Positions 34,376 through 44,847 of a DNA stretch of 64,000 nucleotides are shown here, piece after piece; position 1 is the stretch's first letter; each line of letters opens with the position of its first letter. Origin of the DNA: CBDCYS01 sp965226185 (GTDB lineage: Bacteria > Acidobacteriota > Terriglobia > Bryobacterales > UBA6623). The stretch is from the NCBI GenBank assembly GCA_965226185.1, contig CBDDCT010000007.1, forward strand, positions 310,001 through 374,000. The letters are read 5' to 3'. A model generated the notes under the pieces. It did not search any database. It worked only from the letters and a program-made list of their open reading frames with translations, and was not told where the DNA came from. The position numbers were made by a program, and so were the translations under genes.

Positions 34376-35344
34376 ATGCGACTGGCCCTTTCTTTGATTG
34401 CGCTTATTCTTGTTACGCGGATCGCAACCTTTGCGGCGGCTCAGGATGACTCGCCAATCCAAATAACCCGAGACCACGACGGGTTTCTGGTGACTGAGAA
34501 TGGCCGGGCTGTTCTCTTCTATCAGCTTAAGCCGAAGTCCTTGCGGGGGAAGTACGAACGGGCGAACTACATCCACCCTCTCCACGACTTGGATGGGGGC
34601 GTGCTGACCGAAGATTTCCCGGAAGACCATCTTCATCAGCGCGGCATCTATTGGGCCTGGCATCAAATCAACGTGAAAGGTAAGCGTGTCTCCGACCAAT
34701 GGACGACGGCGAACTCGGTTTGGGACATCAAGGACGCTCGGATTATTCCAGCCGACTCGAACTCCGCGGCTGTAAAAGTCAAACTACATTGGAAATCACC
34801 CAACTGGCTCGACGCTCACGGGAATCAGAAACCTTTTGTCGAGGAAACGGCCATCGTCCGGGTCCACCGGGCGGAGGAGGACATTCGCAAGGTTGACTTC
34901 GAGATCCGCTTGGCGGCTCTCGAGGACGGAGTCAGCATTGGGGGCTCGGAGGACGACAAGGGCTACGGAGGATTTTCGGCGCGAGTTCGCTTGCCAAGCG
35001 ATATCCGCTTTACAGGCAGGTCAGGGAAGCTGACACCGCAAACAACGCCGATCGAGGCCGGCCCCTGGGTGGACTTTTCGGGGTCTTACGGCTCCTCGGG
35101 AAACAAGAGTGGCGTGGCGATACTCTGCCACCCTTCGACGGCTAGTTTTCCCCAACCCTGGATCCTCCGCAACCAACGCAGCATGCAGAACCCGGTCTAT
35201 CCGGGTAATCAGCCGGTGCTGCTGCCGCGAGGCGAGCCGCTGATCCTCCGCTATCGTATGGTGATCCATCGGGGAGATGCGTCCCGGGTCAAATTGGACG
35301 AGCTTCAGGCGGCCTACGAGAAGGAGCCTCTGCCGGCCTATTGA
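34376..35344 (+). CDS. Secreted DUF6807 (PmoA-like) protein
   Basis: 322 residues from ATG 34376 with a signal peptide (LALSLIALILVTRIATFAAAQ). Conserved pieces of the family are present: FYQLKPKSLRGKYERANYIH, EDFPEDHLHQRGIYWAWHQI and GPWVDFSGSYG. Such proteins are abundant in Bryobacterales and Planctomycetes near sugar-use genes and are thought to act on carbohydrates outside the cell, with no proven activity. Divergent from the sugar ABC ATPase gene across a 199-bp spacer, so the two may share control. Confidence 0.85.
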   Translation: MRLALSLIALILVTRIATFAAAQDDSPIQITRDHDGFLVTENGRAVLFYQLKPKSLRGKYERANYIHPLHDLDGGVLTEDFPEDHLHQRGIYWAWHQINVKGKRVSDQWTTANSVWDIKDARIIPADSNSAAVKVKLHWKSPNWLDAHGNQKPFVEETAIVRVHRAEEDIRKVDFEIRLAALEDGVSIGGSEDDKGYGGFSARVRLPSDIRFTGRSGKLTPQTTPIEAGPWVDFSGSYGSSGNKSGVAILCHPSTASFPQPWILRNQRSMQNPVYPGNQPVLLPRGEPLILRYRMVIHRGDASRVKLDELQAAYEKEPLPAY

Positions 35345-35604
35345 GTTGCGCCTGCTCATCTCTTCCGTTGTGATCCGCAAGGAGATAGAGCATGTCCTTG
35401 CGCGGATGCGTGGGCGCCATTGAATTTAAGGCCCTCACCTTGTGTGCTTTTCCCTGAATTGCACTACGGTCAGGTCCAGCGGTGCTCGGCAAGGGTAATG
35501 CTTGCCTCTATGAGGTCCTCTTAACTTGTTTGAATCGAACCCGATACGCGGTTCGTGTGACTGCGGCTTGCCACTGAATGATCCTAAAGCAGAAGTCTGA
35601 ATGC
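35345..35604. other. Spacer between DUF6807 gene and IS1380 element
   Basis: Nothing recognisable; ends at the TAGTA target duplication of the IS. Confidence 0.4.
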
Positions 35605-35749
35605 TAGTACCTGAATTATGCACTGCGGGGTGCACCGGAGGAGGGCTGAGCCGCCAGGGGCCATTTGGGGGACCCCCGAAAACATGGGGTAATAAGGTAG
35701 GCTGGCAAAGATTTCAGCTTCGCCAGTCAACCCCAAGGAGGTCACCCAA

Positions 35750-37736
35750 ATGGTTACCAAGCGAAAACAGCATAGCTCCCGAAGGCCCGTCAAACAAGGC
35801 CGGGGCGCGAGGGCCCCGCGGCCCAATAAAATCGGGGCTGCCACGCCTTATCACTTCCGCGGCAAGAATCTGACTCCCTACGGCGGCTTGCTGCCCGTCG
35901 CCACCCTGCTCGAAAAACTCGGCTTCCAGGCGCTGCTGGAAGAAACCATCACGAACAAACGAATCACCCGTGTGATGAGCCTCTACCAGTTTGTGCTGGC
36001 CCTCGTGCTGGGCCTCTATGTCGGCTTTGCGCGGCTGAACCAACTCCGCTTCATCGCCCGCGACCCCATCTTGACCGGCATCTTGCAAGTGACGCGTCTG
36101 CCGCCGCAGTCCACGCTGTGGCGCTTTCTGGCCTCGCTGCACCTCAACGTGGCGAAGCAGATCCTTTCCATTCAGCGCCAGCTGCGGGAACGAGTCTGGG
36201 CCGCGGCCCAGGTGAAATTGGAGACGGTGACGCTGGACACCGACACCACCGTGCACACGCTCTACGGCCGCCAGATGGGCGGGCGCAAGAGTTACAACCC
36301 CAAGAACAAGGGCAAGCGCAGCTACCAGCCGATACTGACTTTCCTGGCCGAGACGCGCGAATACCTGATGGGCGGGTTGCGCAACGGCGACCGGCCCACG
36401 GGCCGGCAGATCGCCGCCCACCTCGAGAGCGCCTTTCGGGCTTTGCCGCACGGCGTGAAGAAAATCCTGGCGCGGGCCGATTCCGGGTTTTATTGCTGGG
36501 AGGCGGTGGAGGCCTATGAAAAGGCGGCTTGTCAGTTCGTCATCGTGGCGCGCAAGACCAGGCGGCTGGTCGAGCAGTTGCAGCAAGCGGCCTGGAAGCC
36601 CTCGCCCCACAGCGATGCGGATGCGGAATGCGAATTCCTCTACCAGCCGCAGGGCTGGGCGCGGGCCTGTCGTTTCCTGGCGCTGCGTTACGAAAACGAA
36701 CCCGCGGCCGGCGCGGCCGAGCAATACCAGCTGTTTGCCACCAGCGCTTACACCTGAATTATGCACTGCGGCGTGGACCTGAGGAGGGCTGAGCCGCAAG
36801 GGACCATTGGGAACCCCCGAAAACATGGGGTAAAAAGGTAGGCTGGCAAAGATACCAGCTTCGCCAGCCAACCCCAAGGAGGTCACCCACATGGTTGCCA
36901 GACGAAAACAGCATAGCTCCCAAAGGCCCGTCCAACAAGGCCCAGCCGTGACGGCCTCGCAGCCCAATAAAATCGGGGCTTCGACGCCTTACCACTTCCG
37001 CGGCAGGAAGCCGACTCCCTACGGCGGCTTGCTGCCGGTGGTCGGGAGGGCGCTGATCTGAGAGCCTGGCTATGCGCTATGCATAAAATTTTATGCACTA
37101 GCCGTAACGCACTGGAAACACGTCACTTCCGAGCGAGGTTTTGACGACGCGGATTCTGGGCGGGAAGGGAAACCGCCCACGGAGAAGCCAAAAGGCCAGT
37201 TGCCGAGCTACCACTACCACCTCACGACGACCGCCAACCCGCTACGAACGCAGCCACACTCGCAAAGTGAATCTGTGCATAATTCAGGTTACACCTACCG
37301 CGTGTTTGTCACCAACCTGGCCGAACCGATCGCGGCGGTGGTGTGGTTTTACAATCAGCGCGCCGCAGCCGAGAACCTCATCAAGGAGGCCAACAACGAC
37401 GCCGGGCTGGCGGCCCATCCCTCGCGCCGCTTTGACATGAACCGCAATCACTTTCAGCTGGCCATGCTGGCCTACAACCTCAACTGCTGGCTGCTGCTGT
37501 TCAACCGCGAAGCCCAAGCCAGCGTGGAGACACTGCGGCACACCACCCTGGCGACGGCGCGGCTGCGCTTTCTGTTCGTGGCGGCCAAGATCTGGCGGCA
37601 CGCCGGCAGAACGGGTGTCAGCTACAGCGATCATTATGAGGAAAAGGGCCTGTTTGAACGGCTGATGCGGCGGCTGCGGGCGATGGGGCCACCGGGATCG
37701 AGCTTCGCGCCGGTGGTGGAGGGTGCGCTGAGTTGA
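35750..37736 (+). pseudogene. IS1380-family transposase interrupted by nested element
   Basis: Two exact halves: 35750-36752 (ends after SAYT) and 37294-37736 (starts YRVFVTNLAEPIAA). Removing the nested element plus one TTACA copy joins them in frame as SAY-TYRVFVTN, giving 481 residues, the usual length. DDE residues sit in the first half (TLDTDTTVHTLYG and ARADSGFY), the C-terminal Glu region in the second (AAENLIKEANNDAG). Inactive as it stands, unless supplied in trans. Confidence 0.88.
36753..37288 (+). mobile_element. Internally deleted IS1380 derivative nested in the transposase gene
   Basis: 536 bp bounded by the same CCTGAATTATGCAC and GTGCATAATTCAGG ends and flanked by TTACA target duplications (36748-36752 and 37289-37293). 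It keeps about 170 bp of left end including a decayed transposase start (ATG 36891, about 55 codons before a stop) joined to right-end sequence. A MITE-like deletion product, mobilised by a transposase in trans. Confidence 0.88.
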
Positions 37737-38047
37737 GGGGCGCTCCATGCATAAAATTTCATGCACTCGCCGCAACGTACTGGGAACACGCCGCTTGCCC
37801 GCCCGCTTTTGCCCGCCGGGATTGGCAGGCGGCTCAAACAGGGAGGGAAACAGAGGAAAAGACGACTTGCTAAATCACTGAGTTGACACGACTGCCGCTA
37901 CCGCCACAACTCCATCGGCGATGGCTACGCCGAATCTGTGCATAATTCAGGTAGTACAATTCGCAATTCGCACTACGTGTCAGTGCGAACTCCCCTAGGC
38001 TCCATGGCCCGAAGGGACTATAGGGGTCAGGTTTCTCGAAACGAAGA

Positions 38048-40461
38048 ATGCACTGCGTGTTCTATATTCGCTGGCGGCTTTTCCCCATACAGTCTGTAAC
38101 AGTGAGCAGTCCGGTTCAGTCGCCCGATACACCGAAACCAGCCCGGCGTGAGTTGCGCCTTCGAGCGGAGCTCGACTCCGCCGTGCTGCTTCGGCTGAGG
38201 ACCATACTGCCTCTGCTCGGGCTGCTCTATGTCGTCGTCACGGCTTCCCAGTTCATGCTGTTAGGGTGGACGCTGACGGCGCCGCTTATCTGGGTTAACT
38301 CAATGAGCGCCGTTGTCTGCCTGGTCTTGACAGCCGCTGTATGGAATGACTGGATACGTCCGAATTGGGCTCATGCAGCCGGCTTCGTAGCCGCGTTGGC
38401 TATCTTGGCAAACGGCGTTGTCCAACTGGAGTACCATCTCGATCCGAGCCGCGCAACGGGAATTGTCCTGCTGCTGATCGGCGCGGGATGCACTTTTCTA
38501 GCGGTGTCGTGGCTTGTCTTGGTAATCGTTGCTGCACTGGCCGCGTGCGCTACGCTGGCCGTGCTCCACCCCCAATCTCTCGAGTGGACGCCGCTGAGCA
38601 GTGTTCTGTTAGCTTCCACGATTATTTCGCTGGGAGCCTATTCTTTCCGTGCGCGCACCTACCGGCGACTCATTCGAGCGCGCTTGCGGGAAGAGCGGCG
38701 AAAGCTCCAGCTCAGAGAAGTTCAGCAACGTTACGCGCTGGCGGTGAGCGGAGCCAACGACGGCCTCTGGTACTGGGACCTCAAAACAGATGAACTCTTC
38801 TTTTCGCACCGTTGGAACGCGATCATCGGGTATGAAGAAGAAGATGAGATGGTCAATCGCCCCGACGACTGGCTGGGGCGCGTCCACTTTTCCGACTTGA
38901 AGCGCCTCAAGCTCGACATTCTCAACCACATCAACGGCGAAACAACGCTCTTTCAAAGCGAGTACCGGATTCGCCATAAAGACGGACCTACTTGTGGGTG
39001 ATCAGCCGGGGTTTGGTGGGACGAGACGCGGATGGGAAGGCCATCCGATTTGCCGGGTCGTTGACCGACATCAGCCAGCTCAAGAAGGCGGAGTCGCGTT
39101 TGCTTCATGACGCTTATAACGATCGCCTCACCGGTCTCCCGAATCGAAACTTTCTCACGGACCATCTCGGGAGAGCTCTCGAACGCAAGAAAGTGGACCG
39201 CGGCTATCGCTTTGCCGTCGCTTTCTTGGATCTCGATCAGTTCAAGGTGGTGAACGACAACCTCGGCCATCTGATTGGCGACCAGTTGCTCGCGGCCGTT
39301 GCCGAGCGCCTGCGGGGATGCAAGCGGAACTCTGACCTGGCAACTCGCTTTGGCGGCGACGAGTTCGTCCTCTTGTGGGAAGGCGTGGAGAGCCATGAAG
39401 ACGCCCGCGCGGCGGCATCGCGAGTGCAGGAGGCGCTGACAGCTCCATTTCACCTTGGCGGCCACGAACTCTTTACCACCGCGAGTTTGGGTATCACGCT
39501 CAGCTCGGGGCCCTACGAAAAAGCAGCCGACATGCTGCGCGATGCTGACATCGCTATGTACCAGGCGAAAGCAAAAGGCTTCGGCGAGTTCCAGATCTTT
39601 AGTCAGCTCATGCACGCTCACACCGCTAAGCTTTGGAAGCTGCAAAATGATCTAAGGCGTGCCGTGGAAAGAGACGAACTTGTGCTGCACTATCAGCCCC
39701 TGGTGTCGGCCGCCAGCGGCAAGATCGTCGGAGCCGAGGCGCTGGTTCGCTGGAGTCACGCATCGGGGAAGTTGGTGTCACCAGCCGAGTTCATACCCTT
39801 GGCGGAAGAGACCGGCCTGATTCACGATGTTGGCCACTGGGTTTTGCGGAATGCTTGCCAGCAGATCCGGGCCTGGAAGGACGAGGGGCTCATCCATTCT
39901 CGCGTGTCTGTCAACGTGTCCCCGAATCAGCTCAAGCAGGATGACTTCGCCGATGTCGTGGAAGGCATCCTGGCCGAGACGGAACTGGATCCCCAGTTCT
40001 TGCGCCTGGAACTGACCGAGAGCGCTCTGATCGATAACGAGCAGCAAGCCCGGTCTTGTCTGAGCGCGCTTTATGACTTGGGTATTCGCCTGACGATCGA
40101 TGACTTCGGTACAGGCTACTCTTCACTGAGCTATTTGAAACGCTTCAATTTCGACGCCATCAAGATCAGTTCCACTTTTCTTGATGGGACCCCGTCTGAT
40201 CCCGACGCTACCGCTCTGGTGACCGGTCTGATGTCTTTGGCCCACTCGATGAATTTGGACGTTGTCGTCGAAGGAGTGGAGACAGATGAACAACTCACCC
40301 TGCTTCGCTTGCACGACTGCGATATGGTTCAAGGGTATCTGGCGAGCCGGCCAGTTGAAGCGGGTGCGTTTGAGGAGCTGCTGCGCACTGGCGAAAACCT
40401 CTTGCCTGAAGCCGAGATCGCACCCATTCCGATCCGGGCGCTTTCCGCTGCCACCGGCTAA
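38048..40461 (+). pseudogene. Membrane PAS-GGDEF-EAL protein, broken by a single-base frameshift
   Basis: Two frames of one gene. The first (38048-39001) has a membrane part with several hydrophobic helices (residues about 50-200) and a PAS domain ending HKDGPT. The second (38992-40461) resumes with the PAS end (WVISRGLVGRDADGKA), a GGDEF domain with GGDEF itself (FGGDEFVLLW), and an EAL domain with AEALVRW, ELTESALI and DDFGTGYSSLSYLKR. Inserting one base near 38985 restores GTYLWVISRG, so a single deletion splits the gene. It would make or degrade c-di-GMP; the EAL motif is replaced by AEALV. Real decay or consensus error. Confidence 0.85.
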
Positions 40462-40547
40462 CCTCTCAGCGCTTGGGTCTCATCCACGCGGCGCCTTTGA
40501 TGATTTGACAATTTGCCGGGCGCGCGAATATCCACAACGATACGTAC

Positions 40548-41519
40548 ATGAGTAGCCCCGTGTCGATTCGTAGCCATCGAAGTCAGCCCTGGCCCGCGAA
40601 ATCCTGGAAACTCCTGTTCGCCCTCTGGCTCGCGGCCGTTTCGTTTGCCGGGCTGGCGCAGCCCGCCGCTGACAGCGATAAGCTGTTCCTGTGGGAGGTC
40701 GCCGGCCCCAAAGGAAAGGCCTACTTGTTAGGCTCGATCCACCTTGCTCGCCAAGACCTGTACCCGCTGGACGAAACCATCGAAAACGCCTTTGCGCAAT
40801 CCGACACCCTTGTCGTCGAGGTGAATCTCAACGAGACAGACGAAGGCGCCATGCAGCAGAAAGCTCTGTTCGCCGGCGTCTACGGAGACGGGCGCAAGCT
40901 GGAGGATCAGCTATCCGCCGGCACCTTGAACGAACTCAAGTCGTTCCTCGACGAGCGGGCGATCCCTTTCGCGAATTTTAACTCCATGAAGCCCTGGCTG
41001 GTGGCGATGGCGATCACTTCGGCGGAAATGCTGAGACAGGGCTATCTCCCTCGGTTCGGCATTGACAAGCATTTTCTGGACCAAGCCAAAGCGAGCGGCA
41101 AGCCGGTCCGCGCGCTGGAATCCGCTGACTTTCAGATCGAGTTGCTGGCGGGTTTTGCCGACGACGAGCAGGACCGATTTCTTTTCTACACGCTTCGGCA
41201 AGCCCGCGAGGGAGCCGAAGTAGTGGAAGACATGATGACCGCTTGGAAAACCGGGGATGCCGGCACGATTGAAGAACTCATGATCGAGACGGTTCGGACG
41301 GATGAAAAACTGAGGCAGCTCTACGACAAGCTTTTTGACAGCCGCAACAACGACATGACGAGAAAAGTGGCCGCTTTGCTCGATACCGGCGGAACGTGGT
41401 TCGTTGTCGTGGGAGCCGGACACCTTGTGGGCGACACAGGGATTGTAGGGCAACTGGGCCAAAGCGATCGCCAACTCGAGATCAGACAGCTTTCGGCGGC
41501 CACAGCCGCGGTTCGCTGA
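40548..41519 (+). CDS. TraB/GumN family protein (putative exported metallopeptidase-like)
   Basis: 323 residues. N-terminal signal or anchor (LLFALWLAAVSFAGLAQPA). Conserved pieces: FLWEVAGPKGKAYLLGSIH (GxxH motif), QSDTLVVEVN, ALESADFQIELL and the closing VVVGAGHLVG (second GxxH). TraB-fold proteins (GumN, Tiki relatives) are metal-dependent proteases with two GxxH motifs and a central Glu; activity here is inferred. Full length. Starts at ATG 40548 downstream of the GGDEF gene, no overlap. Confidence 0.85.
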   Translation: MSSPVSIRSHRSQPWPAKSWKLLFALWLAAVSFAGLAQPAADSDKLFLWEVAGPKGKAYLLGSIHLARQDLYPLDETIENAFAQSDTLVVEVNLNETDEGAMQQKALFAGVYGDGRKLEDQLSAGTLNELKSFLDERAIPFANFNSMKPWLVAMAITSAEMLRQGYLPRFGIDKHFLDQAKASGKPVRALESADFQIELLAGFADDEQDRFLFYTLRQAREGAEVVEDMMTAWKTGDAGTIEELMIETVRTDEKLRQLYDKLFDSRNNDMTRKVAALLDTGGTWFVVVGAGHLVGDTGIVGQLGQSDRQLEIRQLSAATAAVR

Positions 41520-41561
41520 GTTTCAACGAAGTTAAGAGCATGACCCCGTCCTTTGAGACCG

Positions 41562-42110
41562 CTACTCAGCCAGGCTGAACATTTCTCGAAAGTAATCAAT
41601 CACGGTCTCGGGGGGCAGGCTGTGCCCGCCGTCGTGAATGTGATAGCGGAAATTCTCCGGCTTGCCCAGCGCCTCGTATTGCGCTTGATAGATGTCGCGG
41701 TAATAGCGCTCGTACTGGCGGTGCGAGTGTTTGTCGGTGGGGCCGCCGTGCCCCGACAGCAGCGGCCGGGGAGCATAGGGAATCAGCAGCATGTTGCGGT
41801 CGCCCAAGTGAAAAGTTCCAGGAATGATATGGCAGATGTCGTTTACGCCGGTGTAGTCTTCCGGTTGAACCTCATCGCCCAGGTAGACGGTCTTCGTGCC
41901 GTACTCCGCGACTGCCTTGATTCGATCAGACAGCAAGGCGGTCTGCATGGCAAGTCAGCCGCCTAATGAAACACCCGTGGCGCCGATATGCGTTTCATCC
42001 ACGCGAGGGTGCGCCGCCAGGATCTCGGCTGCCGCCGCCACGCCATCAACTGAATGGCGCGCGTGTGAGGCCAAACTCCTTTCTTGAAACTCTTCGTTGG
42101 GCCGCTGGAC
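41562..42110 (-). pseudogene. Alpha/beta hydrolase remnant, 5'-truncated with in-frame TGA
   Basis: The frame opens right after the cysH stop (42111) and reads AAAAEILAAHPRVDETHIGA, then the nucleophile elbow GVSLGG, TGA (41955-41957), and LAMQTALLSDRIKAVAEYG through ENFRYHIHDGGHSLPPETVI at the C-terminus, giving the catalytic His. This is the C-terminal half of an esterase/dienelactone-hydrolase-like protein of several hundred residues; the N-terminal half is gone. The TGA after GVSLGG replaces a position where relatives have a large hydrophobic residue, so a TGG to TGA change is likely. A decayed gene. Confidence 0.75.
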
Positions 42111-42869
42111 CTAAATCCCCGATCCCCCTATCAGTTGAAGGCCGCATTCTTTCTTGTCGTCATCTCTCTGCCAAGGCCACCTTCCTTCTCGAGCATCTTC
42201 GTGGGCGAGAACAGGAACGGTGCATGTGTGGCAGCCGATGCTCTTGTACACTTGGCCCGCCTCGAGACTCTTGTGATAGAGGGGATGAACAGGCAGCTCC
42301 CGTTCGCGCACATAGTCATCCACTTGTGCCTCGGTCCAGTCAAACAGCGGCGCCACTTTGATGATTTCCCGCCCCTCGAACGGTATGATTTGTATCTTGC
42401 TCAGTTGACTCCTGTGGTGAGACTGGTCTTTGCGGAGGCCGGTGATCCAGACATCGAGCGTCTTCAGGGCCTGATAATTCGGTACAACCTTTCGAACGTG
42501 GCAGCAGTAGTCCTGCAATTCCTTGCTCTTGTAGAAAAGATGTTCTCCATGCCGCTTGGTCATGGCCTGGGTAGTCGCCTCTTCCGGCCTGTAACATTCC
42601 AGCCTCAAGCCGTATCGCTGCTTCAGTTCTTCCATGTAAGCGTAAGTTTCCGGAAACAGCCTCTCGGTATCGATCGTATAGACGCGGAAGTTTTCGGCCA
42701 CCTGTGATGCGATGTCGATCGTTACGGTCCCGGTCTTTTGGAACGAAGTGCCGATCGCGGCTCTTTCGCCGTACTGACGGAAAACGGCTTGGATCAATTC
42801 GTGAGGATCGAGGCGGGTCCAAGCCTGGAGTGTATCTTCAATTGGCGCAATGGATTGTTGCCCGGACAT
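42111..42869 (-). CDS. cysH: Adenylyl-sulfate / PAPS reductase
   Basis: 252 residues from ATG 42869. Conserved: AIGTSFQKTGTVTIDIA (nucleotide loop), YTIDTERLFPETY, CCHVRKVVPN, WITGLRKDQSHHRS and the C-terminal GCHTCTVPV. The CC...CxxC cysteine pattern binds a 4Fe-4S cluster and marks the APS-using assimilatory type rather than the clusterless PAPS type of E. coli. It reduces activated sulfate to sulfite in sulfur assimilation. An upstream in-frame extension to 43007 is not conserved. No other cys gene is near. Confidence 0.9.
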   Translation of the reverse strand: MSGQQSIAPIEDTLQAWTRLDPHELIQAVFRQYGERAAIGTSFQKTGTVTIDIASQVAENFRVYTIDTERLFPETYAYMEELKQRYGLRLECYRPEEATTQAMTKRHGEHLFYKSKELQDYCCHVRKVVPNYQALKTLDVWITGLRKDQSHHRSQLSKIQIIPFEGREIIKVAPLFDWTEAQVDDYVRERELPVHPLYHKSLEAGQVYKSIGCHTCTVPVLAHEDAREGRWPWQRDDDKKECGLQLIGGSGI

Positions 42870-43299
42870 GGGTTGTAATCTAGACAAGCGGCTCAGCCCG
42901 CGCATGGGCGGAGCAGGTCGCCCCTGATTGACTTTTGATGTTATCAAACGTTTTCCCATCCGGCCCAGCGAGCACTCCAGACGGGGCATCCCCGCGCCAA
43001 GAAACAACAGAGCCGCGGGCGGCAGCCCGCGGTCAAGACTCCCGAGTCACCTGCCAGCCGTCAAGCCCAAAACGACTCTTCGGCCCGTGGCCGCCCGCCA
43101 TTTCAACACCGTCATTTCAAGAAGCTCAACCACATTCCCTCCGGCGCGCCGGGTCTAGCCGGGAACCACATCGTGCTCAGTTGGTTTTTCCGCGGCCCTT
43201 TGCGTGCTTGGTTGAAAGTGCAAGCGCTCAGCGCCTAAACTCAATGAACAACGCTCTTGCGCGAGCGCTTCAATACGATAAGAATTCGGAGGCAACACA
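42870..43299. other. Intergenic region between cysH and DUF1326 gene
   Basis: Contains a GC hairpin at about 43010-43036 (GCCGCGGGC-GGCA-GCCCGCGGT, flanked by AGAG and CAAG), one of a family seen again at 44811-44837. No gene. Confidence 0.5.
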
Positions 43300-43932
43300 T
43301 TGCCGGACCAATGGATGATTCGGGGAGTCGAGTACGCCAACTGTAATTGCGACTGGGGGTGTCCCTGTCAGTTCGCCGCCCCCACGACGCACGGTTTCTG
43401 CGAGGCTGTGGTGAGCGGCCATATCGAGGAAGGCAATTTTAACGACGTGCGGCTAGATGGTCTCGACTGGGCTTTGCTGCTCCAATGGCCCGGTGAAATC
43501 GCCGAGGGCAACGGCAAGCAGCAGGCGATCATAGACGAACGCGCCGAAAGCCGGCAACGCGAGGCCTTGCGAAAGATCCTGCACGGCGAGTCGACAGCCC
43601 CGGGAGCGACTTTTTTCTTCGTCGTAAACAGCACCATGTCGGAAGTGCTTGAAACTCTCTACTCGCCGATCGAGCTGGAGATCGATGTCGAAGCCCGCAA
43701 GGGGCGGCTGCACGTGCCCGGCGTAGTGGAGTCGAAGGGAACGCCAATCACCCACCCCGTTACCGGGGGAGAACACCGGGCGCGAATCAACCTGCCGGAC
43801 GGCTTCGAGTACACAGTCGCTGAAGTAGGGTCCGGATCGACAACCGCCACTGGCGCTATTCAATTGAATCTTTCCGACAGCTACGGCCAATTCAGCGTTA
43901 TGCACGTGAATCAGGACGGCGTGATCCGCTAA
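43300..43932 (+). CDS. DUF1326 domain protein
   Basis: 210 residues. The TTG at 43300 is supported by GGAGG 7 nt upstream; an internal ATG follows. The family opens with IRGVEYANCNCDWGCPCQF, the Cys-rich metal-like cluster of DUF1326, and continues with the long beta-rich domain (WALLLQWPGEIAEGNGKQ, and the C-terminal SYGQFSVMHVNQDG). Function unproven; it is regularly paired with DUF2182 membrane proteins, as here (34 bases apart). The Cys cluster CNCDWGCPC suggests metal binding. Confidence 0.85.
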   Translation: MPDQWMIRGVEYANCNCDWGCPCQFAAPTTHGFCEAVVSGHIEEGNFNDVRLDGLDWALLLQWPGEIAEGNGKQQAIIDERAESRQREALRKILHGESTAPGATFFFVVNSTMSEVLETLYSPIELEIDVEARKGRLHVPGVVESKGTPITHPVTGGEHRARINLPDGFEYTVAEVGSGSTTATGAIQLNLSDSYGQFSVMHVNQDGVIR

Positions 43933-43965
43933 CCCGCGATCGCCGCCAGCGCCAATTCGAACCCC

Positions 43966-44754
43966 ATGGAGCAAGCACGTCTGCCGCCGCGCGACCGCGT
44001 GGCTATTTACGCTGCCCTGGCGGGCCTGACCGTATTGTCTTGGGCCTATTTGATCCGCATGGCGGCTAACATGGACATGCCCATGTATATGAACATGGAC
44101 ATGCCTTCCATGGCGCATGGCGGATTGCAAATCAAGCCTTGGGCGCCGGCCGACTTCGTCTACATGTTCCTGATGTGGGCCGTGATGATGGTTGGCATGA
44201 TGGTGCCGACGGCCATTCCGATGACGCTGATCTATGCCGCCGTTGCCCGCAAGGCGGCGGGGCAGGGAACGCCGCTCGCTCCGTCGGCGGTCTTCATCTC
44301 CGGATACATTGCGATGTGGACGATTTTCAGCGCGGGCGCGACACTCGCGCAGTGGGGGCTGGATCAGGCGGCCCTGCTTTCGCCGATGATGGTTTCCAAC
44401 AGTCCCGTGTTCGGAGCTTCCTTGCTGATCGCGGCCGGGCTGTATCAGATGACGCCGGCCAAAAACGCCTGCCTGCGCCATTGCCGTTCACCGGCGCATT
44501 TTATTTCGGAGCACTGGCGTCCCGGCCCGCGCGGCGCTTTTCGGATGGGGCTCGAACACGGAGCCTTTTGTTTGGGCTGTTGCTGGGCTTTGATGGGATT
44601 ACTCTTCTTTGGCGGCGTGATGAACCTGCTTTGGATCGCCGGCATTACGCTGTTTGTCCTGCTCGAAAAGGTCATGCCTTTCGGCGGCCAAGGGGGACGG
44701 ATCGCGGGAGGCGCGATGATCATCTGCGGGCTGGTTGTGCTCAGTCAGGTCTAA
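43966..44754 (+). CDS. DUF2182 membrane protein, Met-rich
   Basis: 262 residues from ATG 43966. About six TM helices; residues 34-50 carry the Met-rich loop ANMDMPMYMNMDMPSM typical of copper-binding sequences. The family signature FRMGLEHGAFCLGCCWALM is present near residue 190, as is MMVGMMVPTAIPM. Together with the upstream DUF1326 protein it likely forms a metal-related membrane module, a role not proven. Same strand, 34 bases apart, so probably one operon. Confidence 0.85.
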   Translation: MEQARLPPRDRVAIYAALAGLTVLSWAYLIRMAANMDMPMYMNMDMPSMAHGGLQIKPWAPADFVYMFLMWAVMMVGMMVPTAIPMTLIYAAVARKAAGQGTPLAPSAVFISGYIAMWTIFSAGATLAQWGLDQAALLSPMMVSNSPVFGASLLIAAGLYQMTPAKNACLRHCRSPAHFISEHWRPGPRGAFRMGLEHGAFCLGCCWALMGLLFFGGVMNLLWIAGITLFVLLEKVMPFGGQGGRIAGGAMIICGLVVLSQV

Positions 44755-44810
44755 TGCCTCTATTGTTGAATCCTTGCCCACCGCGGCGGAAAGTTCGGAA
44801 AACAGAATCA

Positions 44811-44837
44811 GAGCCCCAGGCGGAAGCCTGGGGTCAA
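44811..44837. repeat. GC hairpin, family D, near csrA end
   Basis: GCCCCAGGC-GGAA-GCCTGGGGTC, flanked by AGAG and CAAG. Its twin at 43010-43036 has the same flanks. Intergenic, terminator-like for either strand but without a long T-run. Confidence 0.5.
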
Positions 44838-44847
44838 GCCCGCCGGG

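Larger units (their letters stand above)
35605..37956 (+). mobile_element. IS1380-family insertion sequence with nested insertion
   Basis: Terminal inverted repeats CCTGAATTATGCAC (35610-35623) and GTGCATAATTCAGG (37938-37951), flanked by the 5-bp target duplication TAGTA on both sides (35605-35609 and 37952-37956). The transposase inside is split by a smaller derivative of the same IS (36753-37288). The distal part has a TGCATAAAATTTCATGCA hairpin near 37747 that also occurs in the nested copy. Confidence 0.9.

Noticed and set aside
22700..38000. Prophage or integrative element
   Set aside because: Only IS elements, TA and defence genes; no integrase, terminase, capsid or att-like repeats were seen.
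41955..41957. TGA in the esterase remnant as selenocysteine
   Set aside because: The gene lacks its N-terminal half, and the position is not a catalytic Cys in the family, so decay is simpler.
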